DNA from: Roseobacter sp.
Lineage (GTDB): Bacteria; Pseudomonadota; Alphaproteobacteria; Rhodobacterales; Rhodobacteraceae
Direction: 5' to 3'
Assembly: GCA_024636475.1 (NCBI GenBank)
Contig: JAGXHA010000103.1
Location: 1 to 64,000 of the forward strand
Length of the DNA stretch: 64,000 nucleotides
Of the stretch, positions 38,170 to 48,200 are shown in pieces; the stretch's first letter is position 1; each line of letters begins with the position of its first letter. The notes beneath the pieces are model-generated. The model had not been told where the DNA came from. It ran no database searches and saw only the letters and a list, made by a program, of their open reading frames with translations. Position numbers and translations under genes: made by a program.

Positions 38170-38612
38170 TTGCATATACTGATGGGGCCTGTTCAGGCAA
38201 TCCCGGCCCCGGCGGCTGGGGTGCTTTGATGCGTGCGATGGATGGCGACACCGTCGTCAAGGAACGCGAGCTTAAGGGCGGCGAACCTGACACGACCAAC
38301 AACCGGATGGAGCTTATGGCCGCGATCAGCGCGCTTGAAGCACTGGAACGGACGACCGAGATTACCATCGTTACTGACAGTAACTATGTAAAAAACGGCA
38401 TTACCGGCTGGATCTTTGGCTGGAAGAAAAACGGCTGGAAGAACGCCGCGAAAAAACCTGTGAAAAATGCCGAGCTGTGGCAGCGACTGGACGCGGCCAA
38501 CGCCCGCCATAAGGTCACTTGGGAATGGGTCAAAGGCCACGCTGGCCACCCCGAAAATGAGCGCGCGGATGAGTTGGCGCGGGCGGGCATGGCCCCGTTC
38601 AAGGGCAAATGA
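38157..38612 (+). CDS. rnhA: Ribonuclease HI
   Basis: An enzyme of about 151 residues that cleaves RNA in RNA-DNA hybrids. Catalytic acidic residues lie in [16 protein letters not shown] (Asp), [16 protein letters not shown] (Glu), [13 protein letters not shown] (Asp) and ERADELAR (Asp); the [12 protein letters not shown]is loop is present. Start at 38157 ([10 protein letters not shown]) is favoured over the ATG at 38145. Both overlap the methyltransferase end. Confidence 0.96.
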   Translation: MAKLIAYTDGACSGNPGPGGWGALMRAMDGDTVVKERELKGGEPDTTNNRMELMAAISALEALERTTEITIVTDSNYVKNGITGWIFGWKKNGWKNAAKKPVKNAELWQRLDAANARHKVTWEWVKGHAGHPENERADELARAGMAPFKGK

Positions 38613-39232
38613 GCCTGATCAGCGTTCTCGACTATGCCTCGGTGCTGGTGTTTGCCATTACCGGAGCATTGGTCGCCAGTCGGGCCCAGCTTGATCTGGT
38701 GGGCTTTGCCTTTGTGGCCTGCCTGACGGCCTTGGGGGGTGGTACGTTGCGCGACCTGCTGCTGGACCGAAACCCCATCTTCTGGATCGACAACCCCGCG
38801 TATCTGGGTGTTGGTGTCTTCGCTGCCTTCGTCGTCTTTTTCACCGCGCATCTGCTGGAGAGCCGCTATCGCACGCTGATTTGGCTCGATAGTTTTGCCC
38901 TCGCCGTTGCGGTGGCGGCGGGCGCAGGGGTTGCCATGGCTTTGGACCAATCCCCGACAATCGTGGTGCTGATCGGCATGATCACAGGCTGCATGGGCGG
39001 GTTGATGCGAGACGTGGTGGTGAACGAAGTGCCACTGGTTCTAAAACAAGGCGAACTTTACGTCACTGCCGCCTTTGCCGGGGCCGCGACCGCAGTTCTG
39101 ACACGCTATCTGGCCGGCGAAGAAGCTATCGCCCTTTTTGCCGGATCATGTGTCACTTGGGTTCTGCGTGCAGGGTCGCTTTATTTTGGCTGGCATCTGC
39201 CCGTCTATAAAGGCCGCCCGCCACGCGCCTGA
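38609..39232 (+). CDS. Trimeric intracellular cation channel (TRIC/UPF0126) family protein
   Basis: A 207-residue membrane protein with about seven helices in two repeats, each holding the family pattern: [25 protein letters not shown] in the first (GGG-x-RD) and [23 protein letters not shown] in the second. Bacterial TRIC homologues conduct K+ in vitro; others of this family (YadS/YicG) may transport glycine, so the substrate remains open. Overlaps rnhA by four bases and is convergent with the small gene at 39234. Confidence 0.9.
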   Translation: MSLISVLDYASVLVFAITGALVASRAQLDLVGFAFVACLTALGGGTLRDLLLDRNPIFWIDNPAYLGVGVFAAFVVFFTAHLLESRYRTLIWLDSFALAVAVAAGAGVAMALDQSPTIVVLIGMITGCMGGLMRDVVVNEVPLVLKQGELYVTAAFAGAATAVLTRYLAGEEAIALFAGSCVTWVLRAGSLYFGWHLPVYKGRPPRA

Positions 39233-39233
39233 G

Positions 39234-39473
39234 CTATTTCTTGCGCCAGTGGAACGGCACGATAATCAACGCGCCAATGGAAGACGCAATCGCGTTCAAA
39301 CCCGGAGAGTTGAAGCCAAGGCCAAACATCAGCCGCACGAAGTAAAATAGAAATGCCCCGCCCACACAAATGATGATCGAGGCAAGGATACCGTTGCGGG
39401 TAAAGCCTGATTTTTCAGCCAGATAGCCGACGATCCCTGCGATCACCACGGTGCCGATCATGGATGGAAACAT
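39234..39473 (-). CDS. Small membrane protein, GlsB/YeaQ/YmgE-like
   Basis: A 79-residue protein with three hydrophobic segments and glycine patterns (GIVGYLAEKSGFTRNGILAS, IASSIGALIIVPF) like the transglycosylase-associated GlsB/YeaQ/YmgE family. Such proteins are linked to stress response, without known activity. Four bases after the fmt stop on the same strand, so probably co-transcribed with the def-fmt genes. Confidence 0.75.
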   Translation of the reverse strand: MFPSMIGTVVIAGIVGYLAEKSGFTRNGILASIIICVGGAFLFYFVRLMFGLGFNSPGLNAIASSIGALIIVPFHWRKK

Positions 39474-39477
39474 GGGG

Positions 39478-40392
39478 CTATCCTTTACCTAAAACTGTAC
39501 CGGGTGCGATCTGCGCACCTTGCTGAAACACTGACGCATCCTGCGCTGCTTTGCCCGCCCGTTGCAAGCGGGTCAGTTGAACGGCCCCTGTGCCACAAGC
39601 CACGCGCAGGTCATGGTCAAGCACTTCGCCCGGCGTGCCGTCGCCCTCTGCGCGTGTTGATCCCAGCACTTTGACACGGGTTTCCCCGATCTCGAACCAA
39701 GCCCCCGGAAAAGGCGAGAGCCCCCGGATCAGACGGTCGACCTGTGCGGCGGGCTGTTTCCAATCAATCTGCGCCTCGGCCTTGTCGATCTTGGCAGCAT
39801 AGGTGACGCCCTCCTCGGGCTGGCGCTCAGGGGTCAGATCTGAAAGCTTCGCCAACGCCTCAACGATAAGCCGCGCGCCCATTTCGCTCAGGCGGTCATG
39901 CAGCACAATCGTGGTTTCAGCCGTGCGGATGGGTGTCGCTTCGCGCAGCAAAACAGGACCTGTGTCCAGCCCAGCCTCCATCTGCATGATGCAAATGCCG
40001 GTTTCCGCATCCCCCGCCATGATCGCGCGGTGGATGGGTGCAGCGCCGCGCCAGCGCGGCAACAAGCTTGCGTGGATGTTCAAAAAGCCTTGCGCAGGCG
40101 CGTCCAGAACCGCTTGCGGCAGGATCAATCCATAGGCAACGACGACCGCGATGTCAGCCTGCAACGCGGCAAAATCCTGCTGTGCCTCTGGCCCTTTCAA
40201 AGACACAGGAAACCGCACGGGCAAACCCAACGCCTCGGCGCGGGTCTGCACGGGGCTCGGGCGGTCCTTTTTTCCACGGCCCGCAGGACGTGGCGGTTGG
40301 CAATAGACGCAAACTACCTCGTGACCCGCCAAGACCAGCGCATCCAGCACCGGCACTGAAAACTCAGGCGTTCCCATAAAGATCACGCGCAT
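39478..40392 (-). CDS. fmt: Methionyl-tRNA formyltransferase
   Basis: A 304-residue enzyme that formylates initiator Met-t[22 protein letters not shown] opens the formyltransferase domain; the catalytic motif [20 protein letters not shown] with Asn/His and the SLLPRWRG loop is intact; the C-terminal OB-like domain follows ([20 protein letters not shown]). Directly downstream of three deformylase genes, the enzymes that later remove the formyl group. Confidence 0.97.
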   Translation of the reverse strand: MRVIFMGTPEFSVPVLDALVLAGHEVVCVYCQPPRPAGRGKKDRPSPVQTRAEALGLPVRFPVSLKGPEAQQDFAALQADIAVVVAYGLILPQAVLDAPAQGFLNIHASLLPRWRGAAPIHRAIMAGDAETGICIMQMEAGLDTGPVLLREATPIRTAETTIVLHDRLSEMGARLIVEALAKLSDLTPERQPEEGVTYAAKIDKAEAQIDWKQPAAQVDRLIRGLSPFPGAWFEIGETRVKVLGSTRAEGDGTPGEVLDHDLRVACGTGAVQLTRLQRAGKAAQDASVFQQGAQIAPGTVLGKG

Positions 40393-40396
40393 TGGC

Positions 40397-40894
40397 TTAT
40401 CCTTTAAATTTCCGCGCCTTGCGCAGCAGCATGTCGCGACGGGTCTTGCTTAGGGTGTCGAAGTACATCTTGCCCGCCAGATGGTCGATCTGGTGCTGCA
40501 CGCTGGTAGCCTCAAGCCCGACAAAATCGCGGCGCGTCACAACGCCGGTTTCGTCCATGTAGCGTACTGTGACACCACGCGGGCGTTTGACCGTAGCGGA
40601 AACACCAGGAAGGTTCGGGCTGGCTTCGTCATGTTCATTCAGGATCGCAGACGCATCTAGGATCTCTGGATTGGCAAGCCTGATCCGTTTGTTGCGCGCT
40701 TGCGACGCATCAACGACAGCGACCTGCAGCATCACGCCGATCTGGGTAGCAGCAAGGCCAACGCCGGGCATCGCGTCCATCGTGTCGATCATATCATCCC
40801 ACAGGGTGCGGATTTCATCTGTGATCTCTGATACTTTGGCAGCCGGAGTACGCAGACAGGCATTTGGCCAAGGGATGATTTTGCGCACGGTCAC
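40397..40894 (-). CDS. Peptide deformylase-like protein lacking key metal ligands
   Basis: A 165-residue member of the deformylase family, third of three tandem copies. Motif 1 is [10 protein letters not shown]. Motif 2, normally EGCLS with the metal-binding Cys, reads SPNLPGVSA without a cysteine, and motif 3, normally HEXDH, reads HQIDH with the catalytic Glu replaced by Gln. By family rules it should be catalytically dead or altered. It may be a regulatory or structural paralogue. GTG start overlapping the previous def stop (GTGA). Confidence 0.85.
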   Translation of the reverse strand: MTVRKIIPWPNACLRTPAAKVSEITDEIRTLWDDMIDTMDAMPGVGLAATQIGVMLQVAVVDASQARNKRIRLANPEILDASAILNEHDEASPNLPGVSATVKRPRGVTVRYMDETGVVTRRDFVGLEATSVQHQIDHLAGKMYFDTLSKTRRDMLLRKARKFKG

Positions 40895-41358
40895 TGGGCA
40901 TCATCCTTTTCGACACGATCATAAATCACGATCCCGTCAAGGTGGTCATATTCATGCTGCACGATAACGGCTTCTGATCCGCTGAACGTCCGCTCGTGCG
41001 TGCCCTCAACGTCGGTCCAGCGCAAGGTCACTTGTGCGGCGCGTTCAATATCCATGGGCGTATCGGGGATCGACAAACAGCCTTCCTCCCCAGTCAACCG
41101 ATCTTCGGACAAGGCGATGATTTCCGGGTTCACGCAGGCGATCGGTGTCGGATTACCCTCTTTCCAGCCGGCATCGAACACAAAGATCCGTTCTGACCGT
41201 CCGACCTGAGGGGCGGCAAGCCCGCGCCCTGGCGCATCATACATCGTGTCAAACATATCAGCCATCAGCCGGACGATCTCGGGCGTGATGATCGGGACGG
41301 GTGCGCAAACCCGTGTCAGCCGCGCATCGGGCCAGATTACGATATCCAAAAGGCTCAT
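40891..41358 (-). CDS. def: Peptide deformylase, second copy
   Basis: A 155-residue deformylase from the ATG at 41358 (MSLLDIVIWPDARLTRVCAPV); the longer frame to 41487 runs through the upstream gene. Motifs GRGLAAPQVG, EEGCLSIPD and VQHEYDHLDG are complete, so Cys and the two His ligands and the catalytic Glu are present. It removes N-formyl groups from new proteins. Overlaps the first def by ATGA. Confidence 0.94.
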   Translation of the reverse strand: MSLLDIVIWPDARLTRVCAPVPIITPEIVRLMADMFDTMYDAPGRGLAAPQVGRSERIFVFDAGWKEGNPTPIACVNPEIIALSEDRLTGEEGCLSIPDTPMDIERAAQVTLRWTDVEGTHERTFSGSEAVIVQHEYDHLDGIVIYDRVEKDDAQ

Positions 41359-41855
41359 CCGCGCGCCAATTCGCGTTTGAGCTTGGTCATCTTGCGGGTA
41401 ATCATCTGGCGCCGCAGAGGCTTGAGGTAATCGATGAACAGCTTGCCATCCAGATGGTCGATCTCGTGCTGCACGCAGGTCGCCCACAGCTTGCTAAAGG
41501 TTTCCGTCTGTTCGTTCCCTTCGCGGTCAATCCAACGCACGTCAACCTCCGCAGGGCGGGTGACATCCGCATATTGCTCAGGGATCGACAGACAGCCCTC
41601 CTCGTAGGTGCCTTGCTCCTCCGACGTCGCGATGACCTCGGGGTTGAACATGATCAGAGGGCGCGGTTTTTCGCCGTCCTCCTTGATGCAATCCATCACG
41701 ACAAGGCGGCTGAGCACACCGATCTGGGGTGCAGCAAGGCCAATGCCCGGTGCATCATACATTGTGGTCAGCATGTCATCAGCTAGCGCGCGCAACTCGT
41801 CCGTCATATCGGTGACGGGCGCGCATAGCTTTTTCAGCCTGGGGTCGGGGTGCAA
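41355..41855 (-). CDS. def: Peptide deformylase, first copy; start codon uncertain
   Basis: A deformylase of at least 166 residues with complete motifs GIGLAAPQIG, EEGCLSIPEQ and VQHEIDHLDG, expected to be active. The first usable standard start is TTG at 41855, giving HPDPRLKKLC. In-frame codons upstream, back to a stop at 41883-41885, encode residues that match the family beta-1 strand (RNIIL before HPDPRL) but contain no ATG, GTG or TTG; only ATC/ATT codons are available. Either the start is TTG with a shortened N-terminus or a rare ATT/ATC start is used. First gene of the def-def-def-like-fmt group. Confidence 0.9.
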   Translation of the reverse strand: MHPDPRLKKLCAPVTDMTDELRALADDMLTTMYDAPGIGLAAPQIGVLSRLVVMDCIKEDGEKPRPLIMFNPEVIATSEEQGTYEEGCLSIPEQYADVTRPAEVDVRWIDREGNEQTETFSKLWATCVQHEIDHLDGKLFIDYLKPLRRQMITRKMTKLKRELARG

Positions 41856-41972
41856 GATAATATTTCGTCTCTTTTGTTTGATTTAGGACAACACCCGCGC
41901 CGCTGCAACCTCGGGGCTTGCGGTCCGGGCGATTAGGTTTAGCTTATCCGCAAAATAAGGCAGGAGGCCTCC

Positions 41973-43142
41973 ATGAGCTTTGACGAAATCATCGACCGGC
42001 GCGGCACCCATTGTTCAAAATGGGACACGATGGAGCCCATCTACGGTGTGCCCCGCGACACCGGGATAGCGATGTGGGTTGCCGATATGGATTTCCGCCC
42101 GCCTGCCGTGGTGCAAAAAGCGTTGCAAGACATGCTTGATCACGGCGTCTATGGCTATTTCGGGGATGCCAGTAAATATCTAAGGGCGATCCAGTGGTGG
42201 ATGGACAACCGCCATGGCTGGCACGTGCAGCCCGAGTGGATCTTTACCACCCACGGTCTGGTGAACGGCACTGCGATGTGCGTCGATGCCTTTACCAAAC
42301 CCGGCGAAGGCGTCGTGTTGTTTACCCCGGTTTATCACGCCTTTGCCAGGGTGATCTCGGCTGCCGGGCGCGAGGTTGTCGAATGCGAGATGGTGAACAA
42401 TCAAGGCCACTACGAGCTTGATTTCGACGCCTACGATGCGCAGATGACTGGAAACGAGAAGATGCTGGTGTTCTGTTCGCCCCATAACCCCAGCGGGCGG
42501 GTCTGGACGCAGGCAGAACTGGCCGAGGTTGCGAGTTTTGCAAAGCGCCATGATCTGGTGTTGGTCTCAGATGAAATTCACCATGATTTGGTCATGCCCG
42601 GAAACAAGCACACTGCGATGGCCCTGATCGACGGTGTCCAAGACCGCCTTGTAATGATGACCGCAACCACCAAGACCTTTAACATCGCAGGCAGCCACAT
42701 AGGCAATGTGATCATTCCCGACCCAGACCTGCGCAAGGTTTTTGCGGCCCGTATGAACGCGATGGGCGTATCACCAAATTCCTTTGGCTTGGTCATGGCC
42801 ACCGCAGCTTATTCCCCGGAAGGTGCTGCATGGGTTGATGAGTTGGTGGCCTATCTCGACGGCAACCGCAAAATATTTGACGAGGCCGTCAATGCGATCC
42901 CCGGCCTCAAATCAATGCCGCTCCAATCAACCTATCTGGCTTGGGTGGACTTTGAGGATACCGGCATGCCGCGATCAGAGTTTACGAAACGGGTCGAGCA
43001 AAACGCTGAAATCGCAGCCAACCATGGTCCGAGCTTTGGCAAAGGTGGCGACAGCTTTATGCGCTTCAACATCGCCACGCCCCGTGCGCGGGTCGAAGAA
43101 GCCTGCAACCGTTTGCGCGATGCGTTCAAAGATTTGCAATAG
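41973..43142 (+). CDS. MalY/PatB-type PLP-dependent beta-C-S lyase/aminotransferase
   Basis: A 389-residue fold-type I PLP enzyme. The start FDEIIDRRGTHCSKWD and WVADMDFRPPAVVQKAL are typical of the MalY/PatB group; substrate pocket FCSPHNPSGRVW, then SDEIHHDL and the PLP lysine in ATTKTFNIAGSHIGN. These enzymes cleave cystathionine and similar thioethers to homocysteine or thiols, pyruvate and ammonia. In marine roseobacters relatives take part in DMSP sulphur metabolism, but no dmd genes are here. RBS AGGAGG upstream. Confidence 0.93.
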   Translation: MSFDEIIDRRGTHCSKWDTMEPIYGVPRDTGIAMWVADMDFRPPAVVQKALQDMLDHGVYGYFGDASKYLRAIQWWMDNRHGWHVQPEWIFTTHGLVNGTAMCVDAFTKPGEGVVLFTPVYHAFARVISAAGREVVECEMVNNQGHYELDFDAYDAQMTGNEKMLVFCSPHNPSGRVWTQAELAEVASFAKRHDLVLVSDEIHHDLVMPGNKHTAMALIDGVQDRLVMMTATTKTFNIAGSHIGNVIIPDPDLRKVFAARMNAMGVSPNSFGLVMATAAYSPEGAAWVDELVAYLDGNRKIFDEAVNAIPGLKSMPLQSTYLAWVDFEDTGMPRSEFTKRVEQNAEIAANHGPSFGKGGDSFMRFNIATPRARVEEACNRLRDAFKDLQ

Positions 43143-43145
43143 GTT

Positions 43146-43505
43146 TCAGGTTGGTGCGTCAACGGCAATAAGGGCAACAGGCGCATCAACCGACCTTTCG
43201 AAGTCCAACGCAGGCTTTTCACACACCTTTGTGGCACGCTTGAACTCATACTGCATCTCGCCGCTTTCTTCTTGCCCCGCAACGATCAAGCACTGAAACA
43301 GGTGAACCGACCCATCATATAGGTCAACCAAGCCCCTTAGTTGCGGTGCCGACGCCGCATCAAGGGAAAACCCCTCGCCCCAGTACCGCAGAACCTTGTG
43401 ATGGGTGTTATCCACCTCAATCCGCAGTTTGGAAGACTTTCGCAAACTGTCCATGCGCGCCGCGTCAAGTCCGGCTTGGATGTCTTTAGACAATGAAACT
43501 TCCAT
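43146..43505 (-). CDS. Conserved hypothetical protein, 119 aa
   Basis: An unrecognised soluble protein of 119 residues, convergent with the MalY-type gene (3 bases apart). It has no signal peptide, membrane helix or obvious motif; a central region LRIEVDNTHHKVLRYWGEGFSL and VDLYDGSVHLFQCLIV looks like a beta-rich domain and vaguely resembles PilZ-like small barrels, but the RxxxR/DxSxxG signature is missing. ATG start. I think it is real because of its length, codon use and tidy fit between neighbours. Confidence 0.7.
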   Translation of the reverse strand: MEVSLSKDIQAGLDAARMDSLRKSSKLRIEVDNTHHKVLRYWGEGFSLDAASAPQLRGLVDLYDGSVHLFQCLIVAGQEESGEMQYEFKRATKVCEKPALDFERSVDAPVALIAVDAPT

Positions 43506-43670
43506 GAATCCCCCGATCTGAAATTTAGAATGACCCGATATTCTGCAAAATCAAGCTGCTAAATGAAAAGTACCCCCCCGTGCATCTACGCAGACTTCCT
43601 GTGCAGTCATACCTGTAGTCATAAATCGACAGTCCGTTAGTCTATCGACAAATAGGTAAAGGAACGATCA

Positions 43671-44645
43671 ATGGGTGTTTTGGTAGACGGCGTTTGGCAA
43701 GACCAATGGTACGACACAAAATCTTCGGGTGGAAAATTCGAACGGTCCGCTGCAAAGTTTCGCAACTGGATCACCGCAGATGGCAGCCCGGGCCCCTCGG
43801 GCGATGGTGGTTTCAAAGCCGAAACTGGCCGCTATCATCTTAATGTAAGCTACGCGTGCCCTTGGGCTCATCGCGCGTTGGTGTTCCGCGCACTCAAGGG
43901 ATTGAAGGACCACATAACGATTTCAGTCGTCCATCCGGACATGCTGGGCGAAGGCTGGACCTTTGAGACCAACTTTGAAGGTGCCACCGGCGATACGCTT
44001 TTTGGCACGACTTTCGCCCGAGACATTTATACCCGCGCCGACCCAAAGTTCAGCGGGCGCGTCACCGTGCCGATCCTTTGGGACAAAAAGAACGGGACAA
44101 TTGTTTCCAACGAATCCTCTGAAATCATTCGAATGTTCAACACTGCCTTTAATGACATCACCGGTAATACTGACGACTATTGGCCCGAACCACAGCGCGA
44201 CAGGATCGAAACGGTAAATTCGCGGGTGTATGACACTGTAAACAATGGTGTCTACAAATGTGGGTTTGCCACAACTCAATCCGCCTATGACGAGGCCGTC
44301 GAACCCCTGTTCGACAGTCTTGAGTGGATCGAAGAAATCCTCTCAAATGACCGCTATCTGATCGGTGACACGATGACAGAGGCAGATTGGCGACTTTTCA
44401 CTACGCTGATCCGCTTTGACATGGTGTATCACCTCCACTTCAAATGTAATCGAAAGCGGATCGTGGATTACCCGAACCTTTGGGCCTATACGCGGGAATT
44501 GTATCAGGTTCCGCATGTTGCAGAAACGGTGCACATGGATCACATCGTACGCCATTACCACTATAGCCACGAGACAATTAACCCCAACAGGATCATCCCG
44601 ATCAATCCTGTCCTTGATTTCACAGCCCCGCATGGCCGCGGTTAA
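43671..44645 (+). CDS. Glutathionyl-hydroquinone reductase-like (Xi-class) glutathione transferase
   Basis: A 324-residue Xi-class GST (YqjG/ECM4 family). The redox cysteine sits in SYACPWAHRALVFRAL; VPILWDKKNGTIVSNESSEI supplies glutathione contacts, and the C-terminal helical domain has TEADWRLFTTLIRFDMVYH. These enzymes reduce glutathionyl-hydroquinones and are typically linked with quinone or aromatic detoxification. Single gene; AAGGA ahead of the ATG. Ends 14 bases before the convergent response regulator gene. Confidence 0.92.
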   Translation: MGVLVDGVWQDQWYDTKSSGGKFERSAAKFRNWITADGSPGPSGDGGFKAETGRYHLNVSYACPWAHRALVFRALKGLKDHITISVVHPDMLGEGWTFETNFEGATGDTLFGTTFARDIYTRADPKFSGRVTVPILWDKKNGTIVSNESSEIIRMFNTAFNDITGNTDDYWPEPQRDRIETVNSRVYDTVNNGVYKCGFATTQSAYDEAVEPLFDSLEWIEEILSNDRYLIGDTMTEADWRLFTTLIRFDMVYHLHFKCNRKRIVDYPNLWAYTRELYQVPHVAETVHMDHIVRHYHYSHETINPNRIIPINPVLDFTAPHGRG

Positions 44646-44659
44646 AACCAGCCACCGCC

Positions 44660-45025
44660 TTAAACTGCTTTCGGCCCGCAATGTTCGACAAGTGCGACCA
44701 GATCTTCTGGCGGGGTGGCTGTTGGCACAAAAGCACTGGCATTTGCACAATGGGCAAAGATCGAGCCGTCTGAGAAAAATGTCGTGTTGGTGACAAAGAT
44801 TATGCGGGCATCTGGGTGCCGATACTGGGCATAATCCGCCACAGATAATGCAGCGCCTTTGTCCAAAAACAAATCAAGGATAATAATGTCCACAGCGTAA
44901 TGGTGAAGAATATCAACCGCTTCTTCTTGACTGACAGCAAGGATCACATCCATCTTTTGCCGCTCAAGATGTCGCTGCCACAACCTCCCTAAATCCGCTT
45001 GGCTTTCAACGATCAAAACGTTCAT
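44660..45025 (-). CDS. Stand-alone response-regulator receiver, degenerate
   Basis: A 121-residue receiver-only protein from the ATG at 45025 (MNVLIVESQADLGRLWQRHL). The probable phospho-Asp is in DIIILDLFLDKGA and a Thr follows in IIFVTNTTFF. The acidic pair at the beta-1 end reads Glu-Ser instead of two acids, and the usual Lys before Pro near the C-terminus is replaced (VPTATPPEDL), so phosphorylation is doubtful. No partner kinase in the window. The promoter region has a CtrA-type site. Confidence 0.85.
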   Translation of the reverse strand: MNVLIVESQADLGRLWQRHLERQKMDVILAVSQEEAVDILHHYAVDIIILDLFLDKGAALSVADYAQYRHPDARIIFVTNTTFFSDGSIFAHCANASAFVPTATPPEDLVALVEHCGPKAV

Positions 45026-45094
45026 GACACCCCCAAGGCGATCACTGATCAAATATAATTGGCTTTAAATAATATAATTTTGCAGCCTAAACTC

Positions 45095-45109
45095 TTAAGA
45101 AAGAGTTAA
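45095..45109. promoter_or_regulatory. CtrA-type binding site TTAA-N7-TTAA
   Basis: TTAA (45095-45098), seven bases, TTAA (45106-45109) is the full consensus for the cell-cycle master regulator CtrA of Alphaproteobacteria. It lies about 70 bases upstream of the degenerate receiver gene. It is part of a palindrome AACTCTT/AAGAGTT (45090-45107). It is the only full match I noticed in the window. Confidence 0.6.
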
Positions 45110-45205
45110 AATTCGCTCGAATGGCTGTAGGTCAAAGTTGCCACCATTTCGAAGCTTGGGGGTCCTGACGCTTCGAACTCTTCAGTTTCACTTGCATGCA
45201 AGACC

Positions 45206-48200
45206 CTAAGCCACCAGCGTTTCCGCCTTTTTCAGGTCCACTGATACCAACTGGCTCACGCCCTGCTCGGCCATGGTAACACCAAACAAACGGTCCATCC
45301 GCGCCATCGTGACCGCATGGTGCGTAATGATCAAAAAGCGCGTATCTGTCTGGCGGCACATTTCATCCAGCAGATCACAAAAACGCGTCACATTCGCATC
45401 ATCCAATGGCGCATCTACCTCATCAAGTACACAGATCGGCGCGGGATTGGCCAAAAACACCGCAAAGATCAGTGCCATCGCGGTCAAGGTCTGCTCCCCT
45501 CCGGACAGCAGGCTAAGCGTACTCAGCTTCTTGCCCGGCGGTTGGCACATGATCTCAAGACCCGCTTCCAGCGGATCATCCGATTCAACCATGACCAAAT
45601 CAGCCTCTCCACCATTGAATAGGTGACGGAACAGCATGGAAAAATTGCTGTTAACCTGTTCAAACGCGGTCAGCAGGCGCTCCCGTCCCTCGCGGTTCAG
45701 ACTTGAAATACCACTACGCAGCGTCCTGATCGCTTCGGTCAGATCGGTTTTTTCGGTGGTCAGGTTATCATACTCGCCCTGAACCTCTTTTGCATCCTCC
45801 TCGGCGCGCAGGTTCACAGCCCCCAAAGCCTCGCGCTGCCGCTTCAGGCGATTTACATCTGCCTCCAGCCCTTCGACGCCCGGCATCTGGTCTGGGTCCA
45901 CATCCAGAGAGGTCAGCAACTGAGCAGGTGTCATTTGCTGGTCTTCCGCGATACGTCCCGCCGCATATCCCACGGTTTCCTTGGCCGCATCTGCGCGCGC
46001 CTCAGATCTTGCCCGGCCTTCGCGGGCTTCCGACGCAAGCCGCTCGGCCTCGCGCTCGGCCAAGGTCGCGTCGCGCAGCGTCCCCTCTGCAACAGACAGG
46101 CGATCATGCGCTTCTGCCTTTCGCGCTTCTGCTGTGGAAATTGCGCGCGTTAGTTCATCACGCTTGGCGGCAATTTCCGATGGCGCGGCACTTGCGTCCT
46201 TCAACTCCACTTCAGAGGCGGCTTTGCGTTCAACCAATTCCGCACTGCGTTTACCTGCCGTTTCAAGACGCAGACGCCATCCGCTCAGCTCTTTCGTCAC
46301 CTCCTGAGCGCGTTTTAAACGGGCATCCCCCTCGCGGCGAAGCTCGTCATGGGCAGAACGCCGCGACATCATCGCGATGCGCGCGCCTTCAACCGTCATG
46401 CGCAGCGTCTCAACGCCTGCCCGGGCATCAGCCACATCATCCAAACCGGCCAAAGCGCGCTCTGCTTGTGCAACTTGTTGGCGGCTTGCCATCGCTTCTT
46501 CCTCATGGCGCGTAACTGCCAGGCCCAGACTTTCCAACCGTCCTTCTGCAAGATTGCGATCCGCCTCGGCACGGCTTAACGCACGCCCGGCATCGGCCAC
46601 AGCGCGATCTGCCTCGCGGCGTGCATCCCGCGCCCGTTTGTCGGCTTCGGTTTGTGCGGCCAAGGTCCGCTGCAATGCGTCATGCGCATCACGCGCAGCA
46701 TCGGCACGTTGATTGGCTTGCTCAAGCGCTTGCTTCAAGACTTCCAAACGGTTGATCTGCTGCAAGCGGAGCGCCGCTGCTGAGGGCGCATCTTCCGCCC
46801 AAGCGCGAAAGCCGTCCCACCGCCATAGATCACCCTCTGGCGAAACGAGCCTTTGCCCCGGCTTTAGCGCAGCTTGCAAACCCGGCCCGTCATCTGCATC
46901 GACCAACCCGATCTGGCTCATCCGTCTGGCAAGCACATCAGGCAATGAGACGTGAGCCGTGAGCGACGTGACACCCTCGGGCAAAGGCTGCACGAAATCG
47001 TAAGCAGGTAAAGCGGCCCATCCAGAAGGCCCGTCCGCCTCGACTTGCGGGGCACGCAGATCATCGGCCAATGCCGCACCAAGCGCTTTTTCAAAGCCAT
47101 GTTCCACCTGCAGGCGGTCTAGTATCTGCCCACCTTCGGCAGTGTCTCGTTCAACGAGCTTGGCAAGCGCCCCCGCCTCTGCGCGCAAGGCATTCATCTC
47201 GCCCTCGGCCTCTGAACGTTCCGCCCGCGCATCAGCCTCTCGGGCTTGGGTGGTTGCACGTGCTTCTTCGGCGTCATTCAACGCCGCTTCGGCCCTGTCC
47301 GCCTGCGTCGTCGCTGCGGCTTCTGCAACGGTGGCAGCGTCGAAATCGGTCGCCGCTTTTTTCAAGGCAGCCTGACTTTGCGCAACCGCATCGCGTGCCT
47401 TGACCGCTTCGCTTTCGGATTTGCTCAGCGTCTTTCGGCTGTCACTCAACAAGCGTTCCGCCGATCCATGCCGGGCTGCCAAGCGCGCGACATCTTCTGT
47501 CAGTTGCGACAGTGCACCTTCATGGCTTTGAAGAACCGCTGCCGCTTCCCGCGCCGCCTCGGAAGCAGCTTCCAGCGCCTCGACATGCCCTGCTCCGGCC
47601 TTTCCAAGTTCTTGTGATTCCCATTCCAGCCGGCTTATCGTGTCTTCTGCATCCCGGTTAAGCCCAGCCTCACGCTCGATATCGCGGGCCAACTGGGCTA
47701 TCCGCTTGGTCAGCGCATCAATGGTTTCCTGCGCGCGCGCCTCTTGATCGGTCAGAGTGTCGCGCTGCACTCCAAGGCGCTGAACGACAGCCGCCGCTAT
47801 TGCATCCTCTTCGCGCAATGCAGGAAGCCCGTCTTCGGCGGTCTGGCGTCCCTTTGCCGCGTGGCGCACGGCACCTTCGGCTTTGGCCGCGTCCGTAACC
47901 CGATGACGTAAATCCTCGGCTGCGGCCGCGCGTGCATCATCTGCTTCACGCCAACGCCGATAAAGTAACATTCCTTCCGTCTTGCGCAGGTCGTTACCAA
48001 TCTCGCGGTATCTTGCCGCCTGTCGCGCTTGCCGGGCCAGTTGCGCCAATTGCGCAGCTAATTGTTCAATAACGTCATCCACACGCGCGAGGTTCGCCTC
48101 CGCGCCGTTCAACTTCAACTCAGCCTCGTGCCGCCTTGCGTAAAGCCCAGAGATACCAGCCGCTTCTTCCAGAATACGGCGGCGGTTTTTAGGCTTGGCA

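Noticed and set aside
45148..45177. 8-bp stem TTCGAAGC/GCTTCGAA below the smc stop
   Set aside because: It could be a weak smc terminator but has no T-run on either strand, so I did not list it as a feature.
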